Shown here piece by piece: positions 44,602-57,200 of a DNA stretch of 64,000 nucleotides. Each line of letters opens with the position of its first letter. Position 1 is the first letter of the stretch. The notes beneath the pieces were generated by a model. The model worked only from the letters and a program-made list of their open reading frames with translations, had not been told where the DNA came from and searched no databases. The translations under genes and the position numbers were made by a program. The stretch is from contig NW_025899960.1 of the NCBI RefSeq assembly GCF_022539505.1, positions 310,001 through 374,000 of the forward strand, in the 5' to 3' direction. The DNA is from Lolium rigidum. Lineage: Eukaryota; Streptophyta; Magnoliopsida; Poales; Poaceae.

Positions 44602-45465
44602 GGGTGTGTTGGTAGACTGGGGGAGCTCAGATATTCTCTTCTCATCCCACTTTTATCCAGAAGATCTTGTTTGTTAAACCGGGTCGGCCCAACAGAGAAA
44701 CTCCCAACAGAGACGGAAAAGGGGTCTTAGCCCTGCCCAGGAGCGAAGCTCAAATCGAGCTTCGCTCCTCATCCGGGCTCTGCTCGCCCGAAAACGCATC
44801 CCCGCGAGGCCGCAAGTCAGGCCGAGCGCGCAGGGGTCACGCGCCCCCGCCTTTCTTCCTTTCCATTCTCCCCCTTCTCTCTCCCTCCACAGCACAGGCT
44901 CAGCAGGTCACGCTCGCCCTGGCCGGCCACCCAAGGCCGCCACGGTGCGCTGCCGCGGCTGAGACCGCCGTCGGCCTCCACAGCACAGGCGAGCCGCCAT
45001 GGCCTCCGCAGGCGAGCCACCATGGCCTCCACAGGCGAGCCACCATGGCCAGCACGCATACTCCACCGGCAATAAAGCAGGGGAGAAGCTCGCCCTCACC
45101 AGGCGCGGAGCAGGAGGGACTCCCCTTCCGGCGGCGGCTCCTCTCGCCGGCGGCGGCTTCCCTCCCCGGCGGCGGCTTCCCTCGCCGGCGGCGACGACCA
45201 GGACCCGATTGCTTTTTAGTTTTTTGTTTAGGGACCCGATTGCTTTGACCGTTTGTATCCAGGGACCAGATTGCTTTTTATTTTTGTATAGCACAGCTCA
45301 AGTCATACGTTACAACCAAACAACTTCTCAGCTGAGAAACTCTCAACACACCCGGTCTGTCAAACAAGGGCAAAAAGCTGAACTCAACATAGTTGAGATC
45401 AGCATAGTTGAGGGGAGAAAGAGATTCTGAGCAGCCCCAGACTACCAAACACGCCAAACACGCCT
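44602..45465. mobile_element. TIR element of 0.86 kb with TAA duplication
   Basis: The left end GGGTGTGTTGGTAGACTGGG and the right end CCCCAGACTACCAAACACGCC..CGCCT are inverted copies with a few mismatches, flanked by TAA (44599-44601 and 45466-45468). The right end has an extra 9-10 bp ACACGCCAA duplication. The body is GC-rich, with a 23-bp tandem unit GGCGAGCC(G/A)CCATGGCC at 44988, 45011 and 45034 and three copies of GGGACC(C/A)GATTGCTTT at about 45190-45275. The class is probably Harbinger-type, non-autonomous. The open frame 44667-45248 looks like a by-product of GC content. Confidence 0.65.
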
Positions 45466-45468
45466 TAA

Positions 45469-46123
45469 GAGAAGTTTGGCAAGGATACGACTGGCCCTAA
45501 TCTTCTATTTTAAAATAGGAGAACCTCGTTACAAAGAATTTTCTCAACAAGTACCATATCCACATGAGCAACGTGACATATCATTTCCTTTTGTTCTGCT
45601 TTTTTTTTTGACAGTCAATACTAAATACTATATATATTTGTAGTAACGAATAGTATATGGTAGATTCCAACGATTACAAAATAAAGTTTAAAAGATAGTA
45701 ATAAATTTCTAGCAGGCCCGTAAACTAGATAAAACTGAATAATAACTGCAAGTTTATGGGTTCGGTTTGTAAATTGACGTAAATGAGCGACCATATAGTA
45801 CTCAAAACTGAAAAAAAGTTTTCGGGCCGAGACCGAAGTCTCAACTTGGCCTGTATTTGTAGGGGTGGAATGAACGAACTTAACGCAGCCCGAACGAAAC
45901 CCCTAGTTTGTGCGCGACGGAACTTTCACCTCCTCCCAACTGCTGCCGCCGCCGATCTGAGCGCCCACACCGTCCTCTGCGCCGTCGTCGCCCGATCTCA
46001 TCGACATGAGTCTCGAATCGACCCCCCCCCCCCCCCGCCGGAGCTAGCTCACAGGCCCCGGTGCCTTGTCCCGTGGTCGCCGGAGCTCCCGCTACCCCAA
46101 CCACCCCCGCTGACGTTGCGACC
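45469..46123. other. Leader region of the Harbinger ORF1 remnant, otherwise unassigned
   Basis: AT-rich to about 45860, then GC-rich and apparently part of the 5' region of the gene fragment that starts at 46124. A C16 homopolymer lies at 46022-46037. No other gene was seen. Confidence 0.4.
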
Positions 46124-47137
46124 ATGGTCTTGTCGACGAGCTTCCTCAAGCGGCGACGCGCGGGAATGCACATGGTTCCACAAACTAGTGTTGCGGCGAC
46201 CGGTGCTGCCGCCAACGGTGTTGTCCCGGCTGCCACCAAAGGGGCAGCCGCAGCCAAGCCGAAGGCATCCCGCGGCAGACCGAAGAATTCGGCGATGAAG
46301 AAAATGAATGTGAAGGCGACGAAGAGCCGTGGCACCCCGCCACCGCTCCCATCCCCGTCAACGCTGCCGCCACTGCCGGTTGCCAACACGAACGACGCCC
46401 AGGACGTGCTCGATGACGGGTCAACAAGGTACAAATTTCAACTACAAACCGTTTCAAATTGTGAGCAGAAATTTAGGCTGATTATTGGTAGGAACGGCAA
46501 CTTCTCGTACATGGAAATGTTGGACGAGGTAAACATTGCTCCACTCGCTCCATTCTACGTGGGGATGGATGGAGATGGTGAGGAAGGCGCGGATGAAGGG
46601 GAAGAAGGGGACGATGGGGAAGAAGATGAAGGCACCGAAGGTGTGGTCGAGGTCGAGGCCAATGGAAAGAAGAAGAAAAGAAGGGCCAACAACTACATGG
46701 AAATAGAAGACACGACGTTGTGCCGAGCTTGAGCTGCCGTGGGGATGGACGCAGTCTCCGGCACCGATCAAACCGGGAAGCGCTACTCGCAACGCATCGA
46801 GGATAAATTCCATAAACTGATGTCTCGCGTTCGCCATCCTATCGATCGCACCTACAGATCCCTCCAAGGACGTTGGGACGCCATCAAACCGGCATGCAGC
46901 CGGTGGGCGGCAACAATGGATCAAATGGTGACAAATCCTCCTAGCGGCGCAACTGTGGAAGAATATGTGAGTGATTTGCTTGCTTTTTGTTTGCACAATT
47001 CGTGTTTGGTTTTGTGACCACACCTTGATGATTCCATATTTGTTTTGCAAATGTAGGACCACATTGCCGATGCTAGGTATAGAGACATGGCCGACAGCAA
47101 GGGCAAGAGCTTCACGATGTGACATTGCTTTGATGTG
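46124..47137 (+). pseudogene. PIF/Harbinger ORF1 (Myb/SANT-like) remnant
   Basis: Starts MVLSTSFLKRRRAG. Next come a Pro/Ala/Lys-rich N-terminus, an acidic tract (DGEEGADEGEEGDDGEEDEG) and a basic KKKKRRANNY. The Myb/SANT-like part then reads GMDAVSGTDQTGKRYSQRIE, HPIDRTYRSLQGRWDAIKP, SRWAATMDQMVTNPPSGA, and after a short intron-like gap, DHIADARYRDMADSKGKSFT. A TGA at 46730-46732 replaces an expected Trp (LCRA-stop-AAVGMDAV), and a second TGA lies at 47119-47121. At 47138 an LTR cuts the gene. In Harbinger elements this protein recruits the transposase to DNA. The transposase half is not next to it; a separate fragment is at 43454-43910. Confidence 0.8.
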
Positions 47138-47697
47138 TGATATGTCTAAAACGTATCTACTTTTACGAACACTTTTGCTAGTGTTTGCCCTCTAATTTGT
47201 GTGTTTTGAATACAACTAACACGGACTAACGTTGTTTTCAGCAGAATTGCTCTGGTGTCTCGTTTTTGTGCAGAAATCCAACTTTCAGGAAAATTTCCGG
47301 AAAATATCGTAAAATCCATATTTCAGCCGAAGACTCACGGAGCTAGAAGACGATAGAAAGAAGGGCCACGAGGGGGCCAGACCTTCCCTAGGAGCGAGCC
47401 AGGACAGACCACGCCTAGGGGTGGTCTGACCACCTCGGCCACCCCCTCGACCTCTCCTTCGCACTATATAAAGCCCCTAACCTGAAAACCACAGGGGGTT
47501 CGACGTTTTTCCAGAAAGAGTTTTGCTGCTCCGTCGCCACCAGAAACCCCAATCCGGGGACCAGAAACTCTTTTCTAGCACCCTGCTTGGACGGGGAGTT
47601 GGAGGAGATCATCGCCATCGCCATCACCGACGCCGACGTCTCTCCATAAACCATCCATGATTCGCCCATCCATGTGTGAGTAATTCCCCGATGTAGG
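47138..47697 (+). repeat. 5' part of an LTR, truncated by the next LTR element
   Basis: Opens TGATATGTCTAAAACGTATC inside the Harbinger ORF1 remnant. It carries a TATA box (CTATATAAAG, about 47465-47474) and is cut off at 47698, where another LTR begins. It is distantly related to the neighbouring TGATACGTCTC-type LTRs but is its own family. The remainder was not found in the window. Confidence 0.65.
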
Positions 47698-49299
47698 TGA
47701 TACGTCTCAAACGTATCTATAATTTCATATGTTCCATGCTACTTTTATGACAAAACTCACATATTTTATACACACTTTACATCATTTATATGCATTTTCC
47801 GGCACTAACCTATTGACAAGATGCCGAAGCGCCAGTTCATGTTTTCTGCTGGTTTTGGTTTCAAAAATCCTACAAAGGAAATATTCTCGGAATTGGACGA
47901 AATCAATGCCCAGGGTCTTATTTTTCCACGGAGCTTCCAGAAGACCGAAGAGCATACGAAGTGGGGCCACGAGGTGGCCAAACCACAGGGCGGCGCGGCC
48001 AAGGATGGGCCTGCGCCGGCCTGTGGTGTGGGGCCCTCGTGCCTCCTCCGACTCTGACCTTCCGCCTACTTAAACTCTCCGTCGCGAAAACCCTATGACC
48101 GAGAGCCACGATACGGAAAAAGTTCCAGAGACGCCGCCGCCGCCAATCCCATCTCGGGGGATTCAGGAGATCGCCTCCGGCACCCTGCCGGAGAGGGGAA
48201 TCATCGCCCGGAGGACTCTACATCACCATGATCGCCTCCAGATTGATGTGTGAGTAGTTCATCCTTGGACTATGGGTCCATAGCAGTAGCTAGATGGTTG
48301 TCTTCTCCTCATGTGCTATCATGTTTAGATCTTGTGAGCTGCCTATCATGATCAAGATCGTCTATTTGTAATGCTACATGTTGTGTTTGTTGGGATCCGA
48401 TGAATATGGAATACTATGTCAAGTTGATTATCAATCTATCATATATGTGTTGTTTATGTTCTTGCATGCTCCCCGTTGCTAGTAGAGGCTCTGGCCAAGT
48501 TGATACTTGTGACTCCAAGAGGGAGTATTTATGCTTGATAGTGGGTTCATGCCTCCATTGAATGCGGGACGAGTGATGAAAAGTTCTAAGGTTGTGGATG
48601 TGCTGTTGCCACTATGGATAAAATATCAATGCTTTGTCTAAGGATATTTGTGTTGATTACATTATGCACCATACTTAATGCAATTGTCTGTTGTTTGCAA
48701 CTTAATACTGGAAGGGGTGCGGATGCTAACCCGAAGGTGGACTTTTTAGGCATAGATGCATGCTGGGATAGCGGTCTATGTACTTTGTCGTAATGCCCCG
48801 ATTAAATCTCATAGTAGTCATCATGATATGTATGTGCATTGTTATGCCCTCTCTATTTGTCAATTGCCCAACTGTAATTTGTTCACCCAACATGCTATTT
48901 ATCTTATTGGAGAGACACCACTAGTGAACTGTGGACCCCGGTCCATTCTTTTACATCTGAAATACAATATACTGCAAACTTTGTTCTCTACTGTTCTTCA
49001 CAAACAAACATCATTTTCCACACCATACATTTAATCCTTTGTTTACAGCAAGCCGGTGAGATTGACAACCTCACTGTTACGTTGGGGCAAAGTATTTTGA
49101 TTGTGTTGTGCAGGTTCCACGTCGGCGCCGGAATCCCTGGTGTTGCGCCGCACTACACTCCGTCACCAACAACCTTCACGTGGCCCTTGACTCCTACTGG
49201 TTCGATAACCTTGGTTTCTTACTGAGGGAAAACTTGCTGTTGTACGCATCACACCTTCCTCTTGGGGTTCCCAACGGACGTGTGCTTCACGCGCCATCA
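47698..49299 (+). repeat. 5' LTR (1.6 kb) of an Athila-like element
   Basis: Runs TGATACGTCTCAAACG ... CACGCGCCATCA. It is similar along its length to 25623-27220 and to the reverse of 58460-60052. It is directly followed by AGCAATTTTTC and the primer-binding site, so it is a 5' LTR and not a solo LTR. No matching 3' LTR in the same orientation lies in the window. Confidence 0.8.
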
Positions 49300-49310
49300 A
49301 GCAATTTTTC

Positions 49311-49328
49311 TGGCGCCGTTGCCGGGGA
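49311..49328 (+). other. Primer-binding site complementary to tRNA-Asp
   Basis: TGGCGCCGTTGCCGGGGA is the exact complement of the 3' end of plant tRNA-Asp(GTC), including CCA (recalled sequence). It starts 11 bases after the LTR end. Confidence 0.8.
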
Positions 49329-49396
49329 GATCAAGACACGCTGTAAGGGGAGTCTCCCACATCCAATCTCTTTACTTTGTTTTTGTCTTGCTTTAC

Positions 49397-49545
49397 TTTA
49401 CTTTATTTACTGCTTTGTTTGCTTTCTCTATATCAAAAACACACAAAAATTAGTTACTTGCATTTACTTTATTTACTGTCTTGTTTGCGTTCTCTATATT
49501 AAAAACACACAAAAAATTAGTTACTTGCATTTACTTTATTTAGTT
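49397..49545 (+). repeat. 66-67-bp tandem repeat in the 5' untranslated leader
   Basis: About 2.2 copies, starting at 49397, 49463 and 49530, each opening TTTACTTTATTTA and containing AAAACACACAAAAA(T)TTAG. Located between the primer-binding site and the gag ATG. Confidence 0.75.
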
Positions 49546-49567
49546 TGCTTTATATACTACTGTTAAA

Positions 49568-51227
49568 ATGAATACTCCTGAGAATACTAAGTTGTGTGAC
49601 TTCACTAGCACAAATAATAATGATTTTATATGCACACCTATTGCTCCACTGCTACGTCTCAAACGTATCTATAATTTCTTATGTTCCATGCTACTTTTAT
49701 GATGATACTCACATGTTTTATACACATTATATGTCATTATTATGCGTTTTCCGGAACTAACCTATTGACGAGATGCCGAAGGGCCGGTTGCTCGTTTTCT
49801 GCTGTTTTTGGTTCAGAAATCCTAGTAAGGAAATATTCTCGGAATCGGACGAAATCAATGCCCAGCATCCTATTTTTCCACGAAGCTTCCAGAACACCCG
49901 AGAGCAACCAGAGGGGGGCCACAGGGCCACCAGATGATAGGGTGGCGCGGCCAGGGCCTGGGCCGCGCCCCCCTATTGTGTTACCGCCTCGTCAGCCCTC
50001 CGACTCCGCCTCTTCTCCTATTTAAAGGTCCCTGACCTAAAACCTCGATACGAAAAAGCTACGGTACGAGAAACCTTCCAGAGCCGCCGCCATCGCGAAG
50101 CCAAGATCTGGGGGACAGGAGTCTCTGTTCCGGCACGCCGCCGGGACGGGGAAGTGCCCCGGAAGGCATCTCCATCGACACCACCGCCATCTTCATCACC
50201 GCTGCTGTCTCCCATGAGGAGGGAGTAGTTCTCCATCGAGGCTCGGGGTTGTACCGGTAGCTATGTGGTTAATCTCTCTCCTATGTACTTCAATACAATG
50301 ATCTCATGAGCTGCCTTACATGATTGAGATTCATATGAGTTTTGTATCACTATTCATCTATGTGTTACTCTAGTGATGTTATTAAAGTACTCTATTCCTC
50401 CTCCACGGTGTAATGGTGATAGTGTGTGCATCGTGTAGTACTTGGCGTAGGTTATGATTGTAATCTCTTGTAGATTATGAAGTTAATTATTGCTATGATA
50501 GTATTGATGTGATCTATTCCTCCTTCATAGTGTGATGGTGACAGTGTGGATGCTATGTTAGTACTTGGTGTAATTGCAATGATCTATCATGCACTCTAAG
50601 GTTATTTAAATATGGACATTGAATGTTGTGGAGCTTGTTAACTCCGGCATTGAGGTGCTCTTGTAGCCCTACGCAATTAGTGGTGTTCATCATCCAACAA
50701 AAGAGTGTAGAGTGGTTTTATTATGTGATCAATGTTGAGAGTGTCCACTAGTGAAAGTATGATCCCTAGGCCTTGTTTCTAAGCATCGAAACTCCGTTTA
50801 TTTACTGTTCTGTTGCATGTTTACTTGCTGCCATATTTTATTCAGATTGCTATTACCACTCATATCCATCCATATTACTTGTATTTCACTATCTCTTCAC
50901 CGAACTGGTGCACCTATACATCTGACAATTGTATTAGGTGTGTTGGGGACACAAGAGACTTCTTGTATCGTGATTGCAGGGTTGCTTGAGAGGGATATCT
51001 TTGACCTCTTCCTCCCTGAGTTCGATAAACCTTGGGTGATCCACTTAAGGGAAACTTGCTGCTGTTCTACAAACCTCTGCTCTTGGAGGCCCAACACTGT
51101 CTACAAGAATAGAAGCACCCGTAGACATCATCCACCTGCTACTACAGCAGAATTTTATGAAATTAAACCTGCTTTACTAAATCTTGTTATGAGAGAGCAA
51201 TTTTCTGGTGTTAGTTCTGATGATGTT
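49568..51227 (+). pseudogene. gag N-terminus, interrupted by a solo LTR and then truncated
   Basis: ATG at 49568 opens MNTPENTKLCDFTST .. FICTPIAP. After removing the solo LTR and one 5-bp repeat, the frame continues open from 51136 (PATTAEFYEIKPALLNLVMR, then EQFSGVSSDDV) to 51227, where the next LTR cuts in. The solo LTR insertion itself did not shift the frame on either side. Only the first 58 or so codons of gag remain. Confidence 0.75.
49650..51130 (+). mobile_element. Solo LTR (1.48 kb) nested in gag, TSD TCCAC
   Basis: Runs TGCTACGTCTCAAACG ... CGTAGACATCA. It is flanked by perfect 5-bp repeats TCCAC at 49645-49649 and 51131-51135. The first 250 bp are similar to the host element's own LTR, but the second half is different, so it belongs to a related, distinct family. 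TATA-like CTATTTAAAG at about 50020. There is no internal sequence. Confidence 0.9.
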
Positions 51228-54200
51228 TGTGGTGACCCGGCATACCACTGCATGGTGTAGTATGCAAGTCTGATATAACACCAATGAAACATCGTTCCAC
51301 TAGTATTATATCGCTCAGAGTGGTACAACAGAAACATATGCGGGTCCAAGGCATGTCTATAGAATTACACACAGACTCTGTTACATAAGATCATCATAGC
51401 CTCCTACTTTACAATGAGGTAAAACTGCAAATAAACTCCATAAGATTGACTCGTAGTCTAATCCTAACACGAACTCTATTTGTAGAGTATTTGTCTAGCT
51501 ACAGAGGCTATGAATAGATTCTAGCTAAATAGGAGCTAAGTTTAGGAATCTATTTCCCTTCTATTGCTAATCTAGGTTGTCTCCTTGTTGGATGTGGTGT
51601 TTGACTCCTCTGACAGGTTCATGTCCCTTGAAGTAGTTGTTGATTTCCTCGGTCTTCGAGTTGCACTGTAGATCCTCCTTCGATGCCTCCATATCTAAGC
51701 AGGGGATTTGAGAGTGGGATGAGTACGAGCGTACTCAACAAGTTCATTATAGGAAAGAGGTGTTTAATGCACTAACTACAACATTAGACCAGAAAGTCTA
51801 ATACCAATGCAAGTTTTCATAACCATTTCTTCAAAAGGTTGCTTTTATTCAGAAGAACTATGTCCGTCAGCCTTCACCGGTTTACTAGAACTTCATGGAG
51901 TTCCTTTCCGGCAGCGTTCGCAGTTCCAAAACCCGGAACAGGGAGTGACTGGTCACGATTCATTACACTCTGCAGAGGTGTGTTGCTTTACCCATAAGAG
52001 ATCTTAACCTTGGTGCCAACCGAGTCTAGTTCTCGTCCACACTTCCTTTGGTGTGAGGCCCGGTATAAGGTCCTAGCCAATCATATTCCTCCGCTACCTC
52101 GCACACCCACCCTTTGTTGCATCCCCGACCCTGGGTCCTCGCCGGTCCTCTTACACCAATTAAGGATGGACCCCGACCACGACAACAATCTTGAATCGAA
52201 CCAAACTCCTTTGCCGGTAGATGCAACCCCTCATAGACCGCAATACCGTGGGGACTTTAGGCTTCCCCAGCCACCGCTTGATCCTCGGGCTACAAGTGTC
52301 TACGGACTATGCCGTGGGGACTTTAGGCTTCCCCAACCACCGCTTGCACCGTTGGAATACAAATGTCTCCGGTAAAGCGCGTCCGTTGATGTACAAGAGG
52401 TGGAAATACAATTGACTATTCCGTCCCACTCCAGATCTTATGGTTAACACAGTTATTACGGCACAAGAATCACTGGACGACATTTGTTGTTTAATCCTAG
52501 ATGGATATAAACCCTTGCAATGGAACCTCCACCATTTCAACACAATCCATGGTTCCATTGCCCACCACTTAGTCATATTCATAGTTATGAAAATAGTGGT
52601 TTTGCTTTTTATGCAATAGTGATAAACACAATACTTTGCAAGTAATTTGGTAAAAATACTCAAATGACATGAGCAAGCCATGAACTTTCCTTTCTTTACT
52701 GCAAGATTATGCAGGCAAGGTCTTCGATACGCAATAACTCCAAATTCTGAAATAGCATCATCGTCCGGTAAGGATGATGTTTAAAAGATTGGCAAGGATG
52801 CAGTAATGCATAATTATGAGATGCAATCGCTCTAAGCGTGACCTAACCCCGATGATTTAGGATTAGTGAGTGGTAATAATTAGTTCAGGGTGTGTTGCAC
52901 TTTTAGAGTGGTTCACAAACAAGGTTCTTATTAGGGTTGTGTTGTTTTAGAATCATAAGCAAGTGGTAAAATGTAGAGTACAATCATACACACCAAAGAA
53001 GAGTAGTTGTGTAATAAGTAAAGAGCAGTTTGTCACTTTTAAGTCCTATAGTGCATGGTTGATGGTTACTTATTATATAATTCAAAAGAATAACTTTTGA
53101 AGAACATGTTCTTTAATGAAGAACAAGTATAATATTTAGGTTTGTGGGTTCTAGGGTTTACTATGGTTTTCAACTCGTTTCTAGGGTCAGTATTAGATGG
53201 ATCCCAATAATGTTGGATTCATCGACACCTAGGTTTTGTAAGGTTGAGTTAAGCCTAGGCATCCTAAGAAATTATTTATACTAGGTTGCTATCAGGATTG
53301 GTTCATCTTATTGGTGATAGCTAGCTAGGGTTTATAGGTCCTTATAAGCAGGATTGATGATGATTCTTTATTTACTTCAAAAGAATAACTTTTGAAGAAC
53401 ATACTTCTTAAATAATAAGAAGTATATCAATTAGGGTTGAGGTGGTCTAGGTTTTACTGTTGGTTCTATTAAGTAAGGAATAATTGGCTCCTTAAATAGG
53501 ATGGTTGATAAGTATCCAACACTAGTAGGGTTTAGGGTGTATGAATATGATGCACAATATTGACATGGTTGCAGTTAGGGTTCATCACAATGGTGTGATA
53601 CTAAATATGGATTGTTAAGGATAATAACTTGGATGATAGGAACTAGGGTTTAGACTTGGTTGATCCTATTTGATCATCTTGGTTTGATGGGTATGCATAC
53701 ATAGGATGCTAAATTATTAGTGATAGGATTCCCATATTCTATGTGGTTATGAATAAGCATTGAGTTGCTCATTATGAACTTATGAATGAAAATAAAATAT
53801 CATGATCACATGTTTAACCTAGGTTTTAGCTTTAGAAACAATTTTAGGTTTCACATGAATTAATGGAGCTAGGGTTTGGTTCATAATTAATTTAGGGTTT
53901 TAGGGTTTCACATAAAAATTATGAGGTTGTGTTCTTTATGCAATTTGGAATTAGGGTTTCCTAATTACCATATAGTTCTTGTATTAATAACTTCATTAAT
54001 AAAGTTGAAGTTATTAATAACTTTGAAATAAAAATAATATTTGGTTTGGCATTTTATTATTTTTAAAGAACTAATAATTAAGATAATTATTAATTAGGTT
54101 TTTAAATCTTTCTAATAAAGATTTAATAAGTTAGTAGTAAAGGAAAATTAATTTTTAATGTTTTCCTTATTTACTTACAGGTTTTTATTTATTTTTAGAA

Positions 54201-57200
54201 GGTTTTCCTAATTATTGAATTTTAATTCAATTAAGAATAAAAGAAAAGACTTAATTAATAAGTAGTAAATAATTAAATTTTTATTAAAAATAAAAATTTC
54301 ATATTATATTTTTATTGGATAGATTTTACTTTTCTAAGAATTTTGATACCTCGTTTATATTTTTCTGAGTTATAATGAATTTTATATGAATCTACAAAGT
54401 TTCGGTAATTATTGAAATTGAAATAAAACAATAGAAAGACTAAATCTACTCGGGCTTTTTACCCACAGAGACACTGACCAGTGGGGTTGTGTCCACCTCA
54501 TCTGCCACATAGGCTTTGACCAAGTCAAAATTGCTGGCGTGGCGATGGACACGGTGGCCGGCGGCAGATAGCGGCGATCGCCGGCGATTTCGGGCGCGTG
54601 AGGACGGGCGACTGGGTTCTTTCGAACTAGCACGCCAAGGTGAACCTATTGGTACTGGAGCCGCTCCGAAATGGTCGCCGGAGCATGGCCGACGGTGATG
54701 GTCTGCGGCGGTTTCCGGCGAGCGACGGCGACAGCGGGCTACAGGGCGAACTAGGATGCAATAATAGGCTCCTCAGAAGCGCCTGATCACCTGGATGCTT
54801 CCAGGGTTGTCGCCGGTGTGGATAGAAGACGGAGGCGTCGCGGCGGTCGTCGTTTCCTTCGCAGTACCGCAAAAGGGAACGGACGAAATCTTCATCCTCC
54901 GGGCTTCTCTCGGCTTGAGACTTCACAAGTCGAACGAGGACATCGAGGCGCTCCTCCTGAGCTCCACGGCGGGCTCTGGGGTGGTAGGAATCGCCGGGGC
55001 GAGATGATGGCTGGCAAGCTAGGGTTTCGGAAATTTAGAGGAGAAAGAAGAACACGAGCGGCGGCGACTGTGGCAGGGTATTTATAGGGTCTCCGGCGGT
55101 CGTCGTCGAGTTCTCGGTCAGCAACGGCGGCCGGGACGTGTCCCTCTCCATCGCGCTGGCGCTCTCCCGTGCTTCGTCGATGGCGAAGACGAAGACGACG
55201 ACCTCGTCTTCGGCCTTATCCTGGCGAATCGGTACGTGGACGTTTGTTGGGCTGAAATGCTGGGTTGCTGGGCTGGCTCGTGGGCTGCGGTGCTGGGCTG
55301 TGATGGCCAGGTGAGCCAGGTATGGTTTTTCTCTATTTTTCTTTTCTGTTTTTATTTTCTATTTTCCCATATTGTTAATTTAAGTACTGTTTTGAATTCA
55401 AATTTGAATTCTTGTTTATTTTGTAGATGTTTATCAATTTGGATTTCATGAGGTCTATTACAAGGAGCATTGTATTACTGCATTGTTTTTGAATAAACAT
55501 TAAGTATATGTGAGCCTTGTCACAATTTTTAATTAGACAAGTATTTAGGTATTCATTTTAATGTCCTTTCTTATTTGGAATGCCACTCCCTTGGGAATGG
55601 TTAGAATTGATAATTTATACTCCAAGAGTTTTACAAGGTATCATTAGGACTTGATCTCCTATTCGAGAATGTTGTCTCTTGCCTATTATCTTATGTGCAT
55701 AACTATGTGCTAATGAATTGGAACTTCTAATAGAAATCCTTCCAAGTTTAGTACTTTTATTATAGTTTAGTAACACCTTGAAATACCTAGAGTAGGTACT
55801 ACTCTCATCATGGTTTTGTTTAGTTATAAGGATAATTGGTTGATCACCTCACATGGTTTTAATTATAGGATTTAGCTAGTGATAAATTCTAAGGTTCTAA
55901 TTATATTCATCTTCTGGCAAATGGTTTAATTCTCAATTATGGCCTAGGTTTTAATTGTGATCCCCTAAGTGATTCACATACAATAATTGAGATGTGGTTT
56001 TAGGGTTTTACTTGGGATCATCCAATAATTCACAAGATAGTTTGAGATATGGGCATAGGTTTTATATGTAATTCAATACCATATTACTTTGTCTAGGGTT
56101 GCTCTTCCTCACCAAAGATAGTTGGTTCATCTTAAAATATGATTAAGATGGCCACAAATGCTTGGTTAAACAAGATCTTGATATTCTCCAATTATTTCTC
56201 TACCCAAGATTTAATGATAGGTTAGGGTGAATGTATTCTCCCTATGATTTTATGTGAGGGATGATAACTGCCTAACATACTAAGATTTAATTGGTAACTC
56301 TATATCTCCAAGGCATGATCATAGATTAGACATGATCAACTTGTTATTAATGCCTTCTACCTTAAGTTCTTAGGTTTTATGATTGTTACCTAATGGTGAT
56401 GATCATGCATGATAAGGGCTTCCTAAAGTATCACTTAGAAGTATTTGAATATGGTTATACTTATTACCCCTCTCACTCCACAAGGACTTGGATTATAATC
56501 TATGGTTCTACTCAAGGAATGATGTTGTGATTATCTGAATATGTGGTTTGCCTAAGAATTCTACCTTGCTATCTTCTGAAGCTTGTTCTTCAGGAAATCT
56601 GATAAACCTGCATCTTGTGGCATGCCTCCACCTCCTACCTGCTTCATCTTGATCCTAACTATTTTATGGAGTGGCTCAATATGTTGGTCTTCTTGCATCA
56701 TGGTGCAAGATGATGAGATGGATGAGGTAGAGGGTTCCTTTTATAGGCTTGGGAATGATCTAATATCATGACACATAGGTGGATGACTCTTGTTTTAATT
56801 TGATGAGTAAGGTGCTTGGTTGTCATGCTCTCATCCATAGCAATCCTTTAAGCATGAGGTGGCATTACTTAGGATGCAAGCTATGAAGATATTTTCATCC
56901 TATGTGGCATTGAGATTATCCTCTCATGTGATTTATTTTTGGATAGCCAAGTGGCTTTTGTTACTAAATATCTTGTGAATGATTTTATGCTTGTAGTTGA
57001 GTCACTATATCATATGTGATTGTATTTATATTATTATTGGGATCAAAATGCCGAAGATAAGGATTATACCCCAATTTTGAATGGTAATGTTTGATTTCAC
57101 CAAGGCATGAACATATGAGTTTCAAAATACTCATAGTTTATTTTATTCAAATAGTTTGAACTATAATTCGTAATGTAAACGAATTTAGTTTTGTAATATT

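Noticed and set aside
44667..45294. Possible gene in the 44602-45465 element (193 codons plus, 128 codons minus)
   Set aside because: Both strands are open because of GC content; the frame crosses 23-bp tandem repeats that do not keep codon phase and shows no recognisable domain.
46022..46037. C16 homopolymer as a possible functional G-quadruplex
   Set aside because: A pure homopolymer next to a dead transposon gene; more likely slippage or a sequencing-sensitive tract.
54409..55087. Several 60-100-codon frames on both strands in a GC-rich block
   Set aside because: They overlap one another in different frames, have no domain, and sit at the predicted LTR transcription start; their openness is explained by GC content.
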